Shown: positions 1 to 8,392 of the stretch, piece by piece
How the letters are laid out: each line of letters begins with the position of its first letter
Numbering within the stretch: position 1 is the first letter of the stretch
DNA from: Candidatus Nitrosopumilus sp.
GTDB taxonomy: Archaea; Thermoproteota; Nitrososphaeria; Nitrososphaerales; Nitrosopumilaceae
Assembly (NCBI GenBank): GCA_028351415.1
Contig: JAOMJV010000008.1
Location: forward strand, 1 to 41,426
DNA: 41,426 bases
Direction: 5' to 3'
Program-made: the position numbers and the translations under genes
The notes under the pieces: model-generated
Told to the model about the DNA's origin: nothing
The model's database searches: none
Seen by the model: only the letters and a program-made list of their open reading frames with translations

Positions 1-152
1 TAAATCTAAAATATCTGTAATGACGTGTCCGTTTGATAACTTGGTATGCCGTGTTGAACATTCCAATTACCAATAATGCTTGATAAATTCAGACCAGTAT
101 TTTCATACATGAATTATGTTGGTAATGTTTTTTGAAATAACCTGCGATAATT

Positions 153-263
153 CTAGGGGGTCAAAACTGTATTCACGGAATTTGTAATGAGAAATGTTAT
201 TCCAATTGCCGTTGCGCTAATTATCCCTGCTACAACGACAACTGTCCATTTAATTATATTCAT
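153..263 (-). CDS. Small single-span membrane protein (36 aa)
   Basis: The reading frame starts at an ATG and begins MNIIKWTVVVVAGIISA, ending ...VNTVLTP. Residues 6-27 form one continuous hydrophobic span, so the product is probably a one-pass membrane peptide with almost no soluble part. Tiny membrane proteins of this kind recur through this window. No function can be assigned. The TATA-like sequence upstream is weak. It is called a gene because of the clean start, the plausible membrane span and the lack of any competing frame. Confidence 0.45.
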   Translation of the reverse strand: MNIIKWTVVVVAGIISATAIGITFLITNSVNTVLTP

Positions 264-378
264 ACAACACCTTTCAATTTTTCAAAGTTAAATGTTTTGA
301 AAATTATGGCTTCTTCTTATATCATATGTCGATTCTTGATACAGTGAGTTTTTTTAGTGTAATATCTGCTAGATTGGT

Positions 379-558
379 ATGGTCAATTCGGTTGAAGATC
401 CTGATAAATATGAAACAATATCCATTGAATCAAAAATACGAGAAGGTGTTTTTCATAAAGTCGTTAAAGACTTGGAAACTGGAAAAGCTGTCTCTTGTTC
501 TTGCAAATGCTGGAGCAACGGAAAAAAGCAATGTGCCGCTATGAGAACCATTAATTAA
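379..558 (+). CDS. Small Cys-rich protein (59 aa), CxCxC motif
   Basis: The frame starts MVNSVEDPDKYETIS and ends with a cluster SCSCKCWSNGKKQCAAM. The three closely spaced cysteines plus a fourth nine residues later suggest a metal-binding or redox site. An in-frame stop at 370-372 fixes the ATG at 379 as the first possible start. A longer frame (326-544) overlaps it in another register, but its composition is not protein-like, while this one has normal acidic/basic balance and a Cys motif. Function unknown. Confidence 0.6.
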   Translation: MVNSVEDPDKYETISIESKIREGVFHKVVKDLETGKAVSCSCKCWSNGKKQCAAMRTIN

Positions 559-778
559 AAAACAACCCTGCTTTCTTTTAGAGTAATTAAAAATCCCTGT
601 AATCTAACGATTGATGATAATTGGATATGACATGTTGTGTAAATTGAATCTAAATTACCTGGGATACTGACTTCTACACTTCAAACTTACCTGTATTGAA
701 GAATTTGGGCAGATGTTCAAATCTTCTTTCTTACTTAACATCATTAAGTTTAAACTTGCTTCATGTTTGATACTTTTT

Positions 779-964
779 ATGACTAATGAAACTCTGGTAA
801 AAATTGAAAAATCAGAACTTTCTACTGGTGAATTGATTAGTCATTTTAGAGAAAAATGTTCAATTTGTGCCCATCATAGAATTATGCATAATGATTTGGG
901 CAAATGTGAGGGAGTAATGAATAAACCATGTACTTCTGGTTGCGATAAATTTGATGCTGAATAA
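779..964 (+). CDS. Small zinc-binding-like protein (61 aa)
   Basis: The C-terminal half has cysteines and histidines spaced CSICAHH...C...C...C (residues 34-57), which looks like a small zinc site. The frame could start at 713, but a TATA-like TTTAAACT at 749-756 lies 30 bp before the ATG at 779, so a leaderless start there is preferred. The product begins MTNETLVKIEKSE. It is acidic and cytoplasmic, with no membrane segment. Function unknown. Confidence 0.65.
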   Translation: MTNETLVKIEKSELSTGELISHFREKCSICAHHRIMHNDLGKCEGVMNKPCTSGCDKFDAE

Positions 965-1022
965 TCTTTTTAAACTTAAATTATTTTTAATTCTTTAATA
1001 TCAGACATATGTTAAATTGCTG

Positions 1023-1673
1023 ATGAGAGATTTTCACCCCGACGATGATGTAGCTTTTCCTAAAGGATATGTCCCTGAAGTAACCCCTGATGACTATGAT
1101 CCTGGAATTCCAAATCAACTTCTTGATTTTATTTTAAGGTCTGAATCTACTGAGGTAGTTGATACTGATTTATTTGCTGTTCTGAAAAAACGACGCTCTA
1201 CTAGAAAATTTTCTGATAAACATGTTGAAACTATGAAAATTGACAAAATAATTGCTGCAGCTGACACTGCTCCTACTGCTGGCAATTTTCAAGGATTTGA
1301 AATATTTTATGTTAAAAGTCCTGAAAAGAAAAAATTACTAATTGATGCGTGCAATAACCAACCCTATGTTGATGCCCCTGTGGTGTTGGTTTTTTGTAAA
1401 AACCCTTCTAGAGTAAAATTTAATTTTCCTCCTTACGTTCTTAGAAAATTTGCCATTCAAGATGCTACTCTTGCAGCTGGATATTCTCAACTTGCATCTC
1501 AAGCCCTGGGATTAAGCTCTATTTGGATTGGGATGTTTGATGAACAAAAAATAATGGATATACTTGAAACTGATCTAGTTCCATCCTCTGTGCTGTGTAT
1601 CGGTTATCCTAAACAAAGCAAATTCCCAAAATCTAGACGTAATCTCAAAGATCTGGTCCATGTTGTATGGTAG
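1023..1673 (+). CDS. Nitroreductase family protein
   Basis: This 216-aa protein has the nitroreductase signature near its N-terminus: a KKRRSTRKFSDKHV stretch (FMN phosphate contacts) followed by APTAGNFQGFEIFYV. The middle carries ATLAAGYSQLASQALGLSS, the usual nitroreductase helix with the GLGS-type turn. Family members are FMN-dependent NAD(P)H oxidoreductases acting on nitro compounds, quinones or flavins; the substrate here cannot be read. A TATA-like TTTAATA at 994-1000 lies about 29 bp before ATG 1023, so this is preferred over TTG 1017. A second family member lies at 17910-18515. Confidence 0.88.
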   Translation: MRDFHPDDDVAFPKGYVPEVTPDDYDPGIPNQLLDFILRSESTEVVDTDLFAVLKKRRSTRKFSDKHVETMKIDKIIAAADTAPTAGNFQGFEIFYVKSPEKKKLLIDACNNQPYVDAPVVLVFCKNPSRVKFNFPPYVLRKFAIQDATLAAGYSQLASQALGLSSIWIGMFDEQKIMDILETDLVPSSVLCIGYPKQSKFPKSRRNLKDLVHVVW

Positions 1674-1724
1674 TCACACCTAACTTTCTCCATCTTTAAA
1701 TAATCACAACTAATTCTCTATTTC

Positions 1725-1958
1725 GTGACTGATGCATACGTGATGTTAAATTGTGAATTAGGTGCTGAAGAAGCTATCATTGAACAATTAAAAGAATTAG
1801 AACAAGTTGTGGATGTTTTTGAAACTATTGGAACTCATGATATGATGGTTAAACTTCAGGCTGAAAACTTTGAAAAAATTAGAGAAGTTGTATCCTGGAA
1901 TATTCAAAAACTTGCTAAAGTTCGCTCTACTGGGACTTTAATCAAAAAAGATAATTAA
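1725..1958 (+). CDS. Stand-alone AsnC/Lrp ligand-binding (RAM) domain protein
   Basis: The 77-aa protein consists only of the βαββαβ effector domain of the Lrp/AsnC family, starting TDAYVMLNCELGAEEAI and containing the conserved VFETIGTHDMMVKL segment. There is no helix-turn-helix. Stand-alone RAM domains are known to bind amino acids and to form oligomers with full-length Lrp proteins. The start is GTG. A TATA-like CTTTAAATAATC at 1694-1705 lies about 28 bp upstream, which fits a leaderless message. Confidence 0.88.
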   Translation: MTDAYVMLNCELGAEEAIIEQLKELEQVVDVFETIGTHDMMVKLQAENFEKIREVVSWNIQKLAKVRSTGTLIKKDN

Positions 1959-2008
1959 ATTAATTACTCATTCAATACCCTTAAGTTTAAAATTATTTGT
2001 GTTTGATT

Positions 2009-2218
2009 ATGGATATCTCTTCAAGCAAATTCCCTCTGATTTTGATATTTGTGCTTGCAGGAATTTTATTATTGCAATTTTTTGCCAGTGATAAGGATAC
2101 CCCTATGATTGATTCTGAAACATGTGAACTCTACATTCAAGATTCTCAAATTAATGCAAAAAAATATTTAAATGAATTCAATTCAAAATGTTTAGATTTT
2201 AAAAATCTTAACAAATAA
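2009..2218 (+). CDS. Small membrane-anchored protein (69 aa)
   Basis: The product starts MDISSSKFPLILIFVLAG, with one hydrophobic span at about residues 8-26 (signal anchor), followed by a polar domain with two cysteines (SETCELYI and NSKCLDF) that could form a disulfide outside the cell. A GTG 12 bases upstream is a possible alternative start. No family recognised. Confidence 0.6.
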   Translation: MDISSSKFPLILIFVLAGILLLQFFASDKDTPMIDSETCELYIQDSQINAKKYLNEFNSKCLDFKNLNK

Positions 2219-2260
2219 TATTTTTAATATTTATTTACGATGTTGTTTTTAGATAATGAT

Positions 2261-2437
2261 ATGGTTAGTGATAAAAATGAGATTGAGAATCTTATTGACA
2301 CAATGATTGAAAGTGGAGATGAATTGGTTGATAATTTAAAAACAGTACTCCCGAATTCTTTATCTGAATCCATGGTTGTGTTTCATGAATCACACGTTGC
2401 AAATTTAAAAAAAATTAAAGAATTCCTTAATCCTTAA
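2261..2437 (+). CDS. Small acidic hypothetical protein (58 aa)
   Basis: This short helical protein begins MVSDKNEIENLIDTMIESG. An upstream in-frame ATG at 2240 would add seven residues, but a TATA-like element (TTTTTAATATTTA, 2221-2233) lies about 30 bp ahead of 2261 and only 13 bp ahead of 2240. The later start is therefore preferred. No membrane segment, cysteines or family match seen. Confidence 0.55.
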   Translation: MVSDKNEIENLIDTMIESGDELVDNLKTVLPNSLSESMVVFHESHVANLKKIKEFLNP

Positions 2438-2445
2438 ATTTTATT

Positions 2446-2483
2446 CATGTGGAAAAATTAATTATCATTTACTCTTCCACATG
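2446..2483. terminator. Perfect 9-bp inverted repeat, hairpin
   Basis: CATGTGGAA (2446-2454) and TTCCACATG (2475-2483) are perfect inverted repeats around a 20-nt loop. They lie just after the stop of the gene ending at 2437. A terminator or mRNA 3'-end hairpin is the simplest reading, though no long T-run follows directly. Confidence 0.4.
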
Positions 2484-2583
2484 GGGTTGATGTCTTGTTT
2501 TATTTTAAATAACTCTAATGGTACACCTTGATTTAATTTTCTTCACCGTATGTTGTATATGTTGGAAACAATTTTTATAAAAA

Positions 2584-2811
2584 ATGAAATGCAAATATTG
2601 TGATAAAACATTTCCTGAAGATGATGACCTGGTTTTAAATTATTTTGAGCATACTAAGATTAATCATTATGAATTACTTGGCGATGAAGATAAAATGATG
2701 CACGATATTAGAGAAAAAATGATTAAATCCAAAATAGATCATGATCAATTTAAAAAAGAAATTGGTGACTCTGATTTATTTTTTAATTCCAATGATTCTG
2801 ACACTGTCTGA
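2584..2811 (+). CDS. Small C2H2-type zinc-finger protein (75 aa)
   Basis: Residues 3-28 carry a CKYCDKTFPE...EHTKINH pattern, i.e. C-x2-C followed by two histidines, as in a classical zinc finger. The rest is a charged helix. Single-finger proteins of this size are common in thaumarchaea and are presumed nucleic-acid or protein binders. The gene converges on the next one with only two bases between them. Target unknown. Confidence 0.72.
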   Translation: MKCKYCDKTFPEDDDLVLNYFEHTKINHYELLGDEDKMMHDIREKMIKSKIDHDQFKKEIGDSDLFFNSNDSDTV

Positions 2812-2813
2812 TG

Positions 2814-3128
2814 TTATTTTTCATTGCCTGGTCCAGTCATATCTTCTGGTTTTACTTTATTGTCCCAGTCTCCACGGGTTCCTTTGATCAGTGAAATTAT
2901 TCCTGATATCACAAATGATAAAATCAATGCAAAAAATACCGTCTGATCCATTATTTTGAATGAACAATTAATCTTTGATGGTGGTTTGTCTTCAAAATAT
3001 TCGTAACATGTCCCAAACTCATCTGATTCCAAGGTTGCGGCTTGATACTCATGACCAAACGCTCCTAAAATAATAAAACCTACAAAAATTAATGCGATTC
3101 CTAAAATTATGAATCTCATATCACTCAT
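2814..3128 (-). CDS. Two-span membrane protein (104 aa)
   Basis: Two hydrophobic segments are visible, at about residues 5-24 and 64-84. The loop between them is acidic with two cysteines (GTCYEYFEDKPPSKINCSF) and is likely exposed outside the cell with a disulfide. The start may be ATG 3128 or ATG 3119. No family recognised. Confidence 0.65.
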   Translation of the reverse strand: MSDMRFIILGIALIFVGFIILGAFGHEYQAATLESDEFGTCYEYFEDKPPSKINCSFKIMDQTVFFALILSFVISGIISLIKGTRGDWDNKVKPEDMTGPGNEK

Positions 3129-3244
3129 AATTTTTTTATTGATTCACAGTATTTACATTTTGACTAAAAAAACAACTAATGATATTTTATCCAAATTGCA
3201 TTGAATTCAAAAATTCATAAGAACCAATTTTTTATTTATTTATT

Positions 3245-4165
3245 ATGATTAAATCTATAAATTTTGTAATTTTAGGTAAACAGGATCTTGCACATGAATT
3301 TGGAAAAAAAGGAACTGAAACTGATCTAACTCTGTTTGATCGAAAGGAATCTGATATAATTAAAACATGGATTATTCCAAACGGTTTTCCTGAAAAAATT
3401 CAACCTCTATTTCAGGCAATTAATTTAGCTGAATATGTGATATTCCATGTTGATAAATTAGATAAATTCACTGGAGAGCAAATCATTGCACTTGATTCAT
3501 TAGGTAAGGAGAAAGGAATCTTGTCTCATACTTTTGATGTTGATGAATCAAAACTTGGGATGATGATAAAGGGCACCGTAGTTGAAAAATATTTGAAAGT
3601 TGAACCTGATAAAATTAAAGAAGAAATGAATAAACTACCGCCACTAGTTAGTACTGATCCTCCTGAGATGGTAATTGATCATTGTTTTGATGTTAAAGGT
3701 GTAGGAACTGTAATTTTAGGAAAGGTAACTGGTGGGATCATAAAACAATATGATAATTTAAAATTATATCCTCACGGAATTGATGTTTTAATAAAATCTA
3801 TTCAAATGCACGATGATCCTACTGTTGAATCTGTTTATCCTGCAAGAGTTGGAATTGCAGTAAAGGGTGCAAAACCTGACGAAGTTGGACGCGGTGATGT
3901 TATCTCCGCTGAAGATGCAGTGGATATTAAAACTGAAATTGAACTTGACTTTAAGAAAAGCCCTTTTTACAAAAATGACATTGCAGAGAATCAGGGATGC
4001 CTTGTTAGTGTTGGATTACAGATTAAGGCTGCAAAATTTTTATCAATCTCTCCATTAAAACTAACTTTTGAGAAACCAATTGTGTGTAAAAAAGGGCAAA
4101 TTGTTGTAATTTTAAAACCAGAGTCTACCACTATTCGTATTCTTGGTAGTGGTAGAATTATTTAG
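3245..4165 (+). CDS. Degenerate EF-1A/SelB-like translation-GTPase homolog
   Basis: The 306-aa protein resembles translational GTPases in its second half. Residues about 140-225 read like EF-1A/SelB domain II: KGVGTVILGKVTGG, then KSIQMHDDPTVESVYPARVG, then GRGDVIS. A domain-III-like β-barrel follows. The first ~125 residues occupy the G-domain position but lack a P-loop: the start reads VILGKQDLAHEFGKKGTE instead of GxxxxGK[ST], and no DxxG or NKxD is evident. It is therefore probably not a GTPase. A role in ribosome or tRNA interaction is inference; the exact job is unknown. Confidence 0.75.
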   Translation: MIKSINFVILGKQDLAHEFGKKGTETDLTLFDRKESDIIKTWIIPNGFPEKIQPLFQAINLAEYVIFHVDKLDKFTGEQIIALDSLGKEKGILSHTFDVDESKLGMMIKGTVVEKYLKVEPDKIKEEMNKLPPLVSTDPPEMVIDHCFDVKGVGTVILGKVTGGIIKQYDNLKLYPHGIDVLIKSIQMHDDPTVESVYPARVGIAVKGAKPDEVGRGDVISAEDAVDIKTEIELDFKKSPFYKNDIAENQGCLVSVGLQIKAAKFLSISPLKLTFEKPIVCKKGQIVVILKPESTTIRILGSGRII

Positions 4166-4332
4166 TTTGAACCTACTTTTTAATTAAATTTCAATATCTT
4201 TAAACTTCTTTTTAGCATGCGTTGTTCTAGGTTTCTATTTTTATGGGATAATTTCCTAAATTAATTTCAAATTGAAAATTTTAAGTTATAACGTTCATTT
4301 AAGAAAATACATTTTTTAAAAGAAATGCTCTA

Positions 4333-4443
4333 ATGCAATCAAGTGAGCAACATGCCACACACAAGACCTATGATAGAAATGCTGATTCCTTACTCTTCGC
4401 TCATCAAAATGCATTTGCTTTTTGCATAGAGTACAGGGAATGA
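4333..4443 (+). CDS. Possible small ORF (36 aa)
   Basis: An ATG-to-TGA frame encoding MQSSEQHATHKTYDRN... lies inside a 385-bp stretch otherwise without genes (4166-4550). A weak TATA-like AAAATACAT at 4302-4310 sits about 28 bp upstream. The composition is soluble and His-rich. Nothing else supports it, and it may be chance. Confidence 0.22.
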   Translation: MQSSEQHATHKTYDRNADSLLFAHQNAFAFCIEYRE

Positions 4444-4520
4444 ACATAGGCTACAATGATGTTTCTGGATTTTAGTTTAAGACATATGGGTTATTGTAAA
4501 AAATTTTATGTTAAACCAAA

Positions 4521-4528
4521 GTTAATCA
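4521..4528 (+). promoter_or_regulatory. GTTAATCA promoter box for the gene at 4551
   Basis: GTTAATCA begins exactly 30 bp before the ATG at 4551, where a TATA box is expected. The same GTTAATCA occurs 30 bp before the ATG at 16548, inside a longer shared string AAAGTTAATCAAG. A close CTTAATCA variant sits 30 bp before the ATG at 40918. Confidence 0.5.
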
Positions 4529-4550
4529 AGACCTATTCCCTCTGTAGATT

Positions 4551-4826
4551 ATGAACAACTCCCTTGACAACATGCTAATTGTAAGTGGTATCATATTTAC
4601 CATGTACGGGATATTTAGTTTACTTACTGCCTGGAATAGTACTGGTTCTTTTGAATGGCCTACCATTGTCATTCTAATTATTGGAATTACTTTACTACCT
4701 ATAGGAAAAATGATTAAAAAACAACAATTGAAAAAAGACACGGCATTAGAAGTATTAACAAAAAAACACAACAATGGTGAAATTTCTGATGAAGAATTCA
4801 ATATTGGATTTAAAAAATTCAGTTAG
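4551..4826 (+). CDS. Two-span membrane protein with SHOCT-like tail
   Basis: Two hydrophobic spans (about residues 8-28 and 36-54) are followed by a basic linker and a C-terminal ALEVLTKKHNNGEISDEEF segment. That segment matches the short SHOCT domain, which is found at protein ends and thought to mediate oligomerisation. Function otherwise unknown. The promoter resembles those of two other small membrane-protein genes in this window (16548 and 40918), which hints at shared control. Confidence 0.75.
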   Translation: MNNSLDNMLIVSGIIFTMYGIFSLLTAWNSTGSFEWPTIVILIIGITLLPIGKMIKKQQLKKDTALEVLTKKHNNGEISDEEFNIGFKKFS

Positions 4827-4828
4827 AA

Positions 4829-5152
4829 TTACATTAAGCCACTTTTTTTGAATCCTAACCTTGCACGCTTTGTAGGTCTTGCAGTAGGTCTTTCATCTGC
4901 GATTAGTTTGTTTATTTTTTCCATCTTCTCACCCCACCACCAAAACCTTCCAGATTCAACTTGTACTCCATCTTTGAATATTTTTGTTTTAATTTGTGTT
5001 TTGAAGTTGCAATAATTTTTAGGACTCAATTCGATTTCTTTGTGTTCTGCTAAAACGTGTTCTTTAACCATTGAGATTAATTCCTCTTCATTTTCTGATG
5101 ATGCTGACCATGTGCAATCTTTTTCTGCATCTTTGCAACTAATGTATTTCAC
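4829..5152 (-). CDS. DUF1059-domain small protein (107 aa)
   Basis: The N-terminal ~55 residues match the DUF1059 pattern: MKYISCKDAEKDCTWSAS, then a helix EEELISMVKEHVLAEHKEI, typical of this small archaeal and bacterial family of unknown function. The C-terminal half (residues 55-107) is basic with a GRFWWWGEK patch and a PTARPTKRAR tail, not part of the usual short DUF1059 protein. It converges on the SHOCT gene with a 2-bp gap. Confidence 0.7.
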   Translation of the reverse strand: MKYISCKDAEKDCTWSASSENEEELISMVKEHVLAEHKEIELSPKNYCNFKTQIKTKIFKDGVQVESGRFWWWGEKMEKINKLIADERPTARPTKRARLGFKKSGLM

Positions 5153-5285
5153 TACAATCCTTTGATTTTTTGGTTATTTATCTAATAGATGTAATTGCCA
5201 AACCCGTTTTGATGTTTATGCGTAACAATCGAGTTTGTTTTGTTAACAAAAAATGATATAAAATCTACATTATCTTAATTATTTG

Positions 5286-5405
5286 ATGGAGCCAGCACGT
5301 TCTTGCCCTATTTGTCCTAAATGTGGTTCTAAAAGATTCACACGACTTTCGGGAGAAAAAGTCACTGTAAAATGTCGCTCATGCGACAATGTTATTGAAA
5401 TTTAG
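5286..5405 (+). CDS. Zinc-ribbon mini-protein (39 aa)
   Basis: The frame reads MEPARSCPICPKCGSKRFTR and later KCRSCDNVIEI. The CPxCG...CxxC spacing of a zinc ribbon fills almost the whole protein. It lies 56 bp upstream of ilvC on the same strand. Small zinc-ribbon proteins in archaea are usually linked to transcription or translation; no specific partner is evident. Confidence 0.7.
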   Translation: MEPARSCPICPKCGSKRFTRLSGEKVTVKCRSCDNVIEI

Positions 5406-5461
5406 TTTTTTTATCTTGAATGTATTTGATAGTTAATATTTGCATATCCTTTAGGTTAGTT

Positions 5462-6460
5462 ATGGCAAAAACATGGAAAGATAACGATATCAGTCTAGAT
5501 CCTGTAAAGGATGAAATTATCGCTGTAATTGGTTATGGAATTCAAGGTGATGCACAAGCAAATAACATGAAAGACTCTGGTCTCAATGTTATAATCGGTC
5601 TTAAGGAAGGCGGTAAAAGCTGGAAAAAAGCCGAAGCTGACGGTCATAAAGTAATGTCTGTTGCAGATGCAACCAAACAAGGAGATATTATTCACATCTT
5701 AATTCCGGATATGATTCAGGGACAAATTTACAAAGATGAAATCGAACCAAATCTTTCAGACGGAAAAGCATTGTCATTTTCTCATGCAGCTGCAATCTAT
5801 TGGAAATGGATTGAAGCACCAAGCAATATAGATCTTATAATGGTTGCACCAAAAGGACCTGGAGCTAAAGTTCGAGAAACATATCTTGAAAACTTTGGAA
5901 CTCCATCTATTGTTGCAGTCGAACAAGATTTTACAGGAAAAGCTTGGGATAGAACTTTAGGAATTGCAAAAGCAATAGGTAGTGCACGAGCTGGATTAAT
6001 CAAAACAACTTTCAAAGAAGAAGTTGAAACTGATTGGTTTGGTGAACAAGCAGACCTTTGTGGCGGCACAGCTTCTATGGTTACAAACGCATTTGAAACT
6101 CTAGTTGAAGGAGGATATCAACCAGAAATTGCATACTTTGAAGTTTTACATGAGCTCAAACTCATTGTAGATTTAATTCAGAAATATGGAATTAATGGTA
6201 TGTGGAGACGTGTAAGTGAAACTGCTAGATACGGTGGTTTAACACGTGGCCCTATGGTTATGGATGCTGCAAGCAAAGATAACATGAAAAAAGTTCTCAC
6301 CATGATTCAAGATGGAACATTCAACAACGAGTGGATTTCTGAATACCAAAGTAAAGGTTCAGATGCATTTGATCAATACATGAAAAAATATGACGAACAC
6401 CAAATTGAAAAAGTTGGTAAACAAATGCGTAAAATGATGTGGCCTGATTCCACAGAATAA
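5462..6460 (+). CDS. ilvC: Ketol-acid reductoisomerase
   Basis: IlvC catalyses the NADPH- and Mg-dependent isomerisation and reduction of acetolactate or acetohydroxybutyrate in valine, leucine and isoleucine synthesis. From ATG 5462 the protein is 332 aa, the usual class I length. The nucleotide fold has GYGIQG at residues 24-29, HAAAIYW and APKGPG follow, and the C-terminal knotted domain carries the FGEQADLCGG metal-ligand segment and ETARYGGLTRGP. A longer frame from 5420 adds a non-conserved leader, so 5462 is preferred. No other branched-chain amino acid gene is adjacent. Confidence 0.96.
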   Translation: MAKTWKDNDISLDPVKDEIIAVIGYGIQGDAQANNMKDSGLNVIIGLKEGGKSWKKAEADGHKVMSVADATKQGDIIHILIPDMIQGQIYKDEIEPNLSDGKALSFSHAAAIYWKWIEAPSNIDLIMVAPKGPGAKVRETYLENFGTPSIVAVEQDFTGKAWDRTLGIAKAIGSARAGLIKTTFKEEVETDWFGEQADLCGGTASMVTNAFETLVEGGYQPEIAYFEVLHELKLIVDLIQKYGINGMWRRVSETARYGGLTRGPMVMDAASKDNMKKVLTMIQDGTFNNEWISEYQSKGSDAFDQYMKKYDEHQIEKVGKQMRKMMWPDSTE

Positions 6461-6472
6461 TCTTTTTTTATT

Positions 6473-6901
6473 TTATATTTTTCTTAATTTTGAAACGCCT
6501 GTATTGATATGATCAATAATTGTCGGTAATGGTGTACCTGGACCAAATACATGATCAACTCCTGATTTAACCAATTCTGCATGGTCAATTTCTGGTATTA
6601 CTCCTCCCCCTACAATCAGAACATCCTTGATTCCTTTCTTTTGTATTGTTTTTACAACTCTTGGAAACAATGTTCCGTGTGCTCCGTTTAACAAACTCAT
6701 TGCAACTGCATCTACATCCTCATCTTCTGCAATTTGTGCAATTCTGTCTGGAGTGGCAAATAAACCTGAATAGATTACCTCCATACCTGCATCTCTAAAT
6801 GCTCTACACAGTACTAGTGCGCCTCTATCATGACCGTCTAATCCTAATTTGGCAACTAAAATTTTGATACTTCGAGATGCAGTTTTTTGCTTCATTATCA
6901 T
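6473..6901 (-). CDS. Methylmalonyl-CoA mutase, B12-binding small subunit
   Basis: The 142-aa protein is a free-standing cobalamin-binding domain with the DxHxxG motif as D22-G-H24-DR-G27 (KLGLDGHDRG), SLLNGAH, and the IVGGGVIPE turn typical of mutase B12 domains. His24 is the expected lower axial cobalt ligand. Its catalytic partner is the large subunit at 12261-13862, about 5.4 kb away and on the other strand. Together they interconvert methylmalonyl-CoA and succinyl-CoA, a step of the 3HP/4HB carbon-fixation cycle in these archaea. A TATA-like AAAATATAC lies upstream on the minus strand near 6913-6921. Confidence 0.93.
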   Translation of the reverse strand: MIMKQKTASRSIKILVAKLGLDGHDRGALVLCRAFRDAGMEVIYSGLFATPDRIAQIAEDEDVDAVAMSLLNGAHGTLFPRVVKTIQKKGIKDVLIVGGGVIPEIDHAELVKSGVDHVFGPGTPLPTIIDHINTGVSKLRKI

Positions 6902-7092
6902 GGTTCTATTTTGTATATTTTAAAAGCTTTATTTTTCTTCGATCCAGTATAAAATAAAATAAAATTCCTTTTTGTTATTTTTCTTGTATTCTGTCTTAAA
7001 ATGAAAAATATGCTTAACATTGTCTCTAAACTATATTGATCGATAACTAATTGGACTATTTCCTTTAAATTAGACCTGAAAATTACTCTTGT

Positions 7093-7377
7093 ATGTCTAA
7101 TACTTCTAGAGATACTATTTTCATCGGTAAGAAACCATTGATGACTTATGTTACTGCAGCTATTATTCAGTTAGCTACGCAACCTGCAGTTACAATTAAG
7201 GCAAGAGGATTAACTACTGCCATTGCAATTGATGTTGCTCAATCTGTACTTAGTAAAACTAAACCTGCATTTGAGATTGCTAGTGTTACAATTGGTTCAG
7301 AATCTTTAGTAGCTGCTGATGGTAGAAATCGTGATGTCTCAACAATCGATATCTGTATCAAAAGGGCAGCTGCATAA
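7093..7377 (+). CDS. albA: Alba chromatin/RNA-binding protein
   Basis: This 94-aa protein has the Alba fold signature: FIGKKPLMTYVTAAI at the N-terminus with the nucleic-acid-binding lysine pair, KARGLTTAIAIDVA in the middle and VSTIDICIKR at the end. Alba dimers coat DNA and bind RNA in archaea. A TATA-like CTTTAAATTA at 7063-7072 lies about 28 bp before the ATG. The TFB gene starts 11 bp after its stop, so the two are probably co-transcribed. Confidence 0.93.
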   Translation: MSNTSRDTIFIGKKPLMTYVTAAIIQLATQPAVTIKARGLTTAIAIDVAQSVLSKTKPAFEIASVTIGSESLVAADGRNRDVSTIDICIKRAAA

Positions 7378-7388
7378 GGGGTACTGAA

Positions 7389-8330
7389 TTGGCAGCTGCA
7401 AACACCACTCCTAGTTGTTTACGTTGTGGAAAAAATTCTCTTCTCACTGATGATGTTACCGGTGAACAGTTTTGTTCTAAATGTGGTTATGTAATTTCAG
7501 AAAAATCTCAAGAATCTGGACCCGAATGGAGATCTTTTCAAAAAGACGGTGGTGCTGATCCTGCAAGAACTGGTGCTCCATCATCATTAATGATACATGA
7601 CATGGGACTATCAACTGTAATCAATCCATTAAACAAAGATGCATCTGGAAAACCATTATCAACAACAATGAAAAGTACAATTGAACGTCTTAGAACTTGG
7701 GATAGTAGAAGTCAAGTTCATGAACCCGTAGATAGAAACCTTAGACAAGCTCTTAGTGATTTAAATAAATTAAAAGATAAAGTTTCAGTTCCTGCAAATG
7801 TTCTTGAAAAAGCAGCTTACATTTACAGAAAAGCATTAGAAAAAAAATTAGTTCGAGGACGCTCTATCTCTGCAATGATTGCTGCATCCCTTTATGCTGC
7901 ATGTAGAGACACTGCAACACCTAGAACTCTAAAAGATATTGCTGACTCTGCAAATGTAAAAAGAAAAGATATTGCAAGATGCTATAGATTACTCCATCAC
8001 GAACTAGAATTAAAAATGCCTGTAGTTGATTCTATTCAATGCATTGCAAGAATTTCTAGTAAGTTAGAAATGTCTGAAAAAACAAAACGTTATGCAGTTA
8101 AAGTACTAAAAGATGCACAAGAGCGTAAAGAGTCTGCTGGTAAGGATCCAATGGGACTTGCAGCAACAGCATTGTATCTAGCATGTGTTAAAAATGGTGT
8201 ATCTATCACTCAGAGAGATCTTGCAGAGGCTGCAGGAGTTACAGAGGTAACAATCAGAAATCGTTACAAGGGATTAAAAGCAGATCAAGCTTCAACCCCA
8301 AAGCCAAAACCAAAACCTGAAACTGAATGA
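7389..8330 (+). CDS. tfb: Transcription initiation factor B (TFB), copy 1
   Basis: The 313-aa protein has a zinc ribbon CLRCGKNSLL...CSKCG (residues 10-32), a B-finger/linker GPEWRSFQ...DMGLSTVI, and two cyclin-like repeats (about 105-200 and 205-300) with RGRSISAMIAASLYAACR and DPMGLAATALYLACV. It recruits RNA polymerase to TBP-bound promoters. The start is TTG, just downstream of albA. A Pro/Lys-rich tail ends the protein. A second, diverged TFB lies at 32700-33611. Confidence 0.95.
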   Translation: MAAANTTPSCLRCGKNSLLTDDVTGEQFCSKCGYVISEKSQESGPEWRSFQKDGGADPARTGAPSSLMIHDMGLSTVINPLNKDASGKPLSTTMKSTIERLRTWDSRSQVHEPVDRNLRQALSDLNKLKDKVSVPANVLEKAAYIYRKALEKKLVRGRSISAMIAASLYAACRDTATPRTLKDIADSANVKRKDIARCYRLLHHELELKMPVVDSIQCIARISSKLEMSEKTKRYAVKVLKDAQERKESAGKDPMGLAATALYLACVKNGVSITQRDLAEAAGVTEVTIRNRYKGLKADQASTPKPKPKPETE

Positions 8331-8392
8331 TTTTTTAAACATTATTTTATTAGATGGAGAATCTAAATAAAGCCTAAAAATATAGTTGAATT

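Noticed and set aside
326-544. 72-aa open frame
   Set aside because: Composition is not protein-like, and the overlapping 59-aa frame at 379-558 has a Cys motif and normal charge balance.
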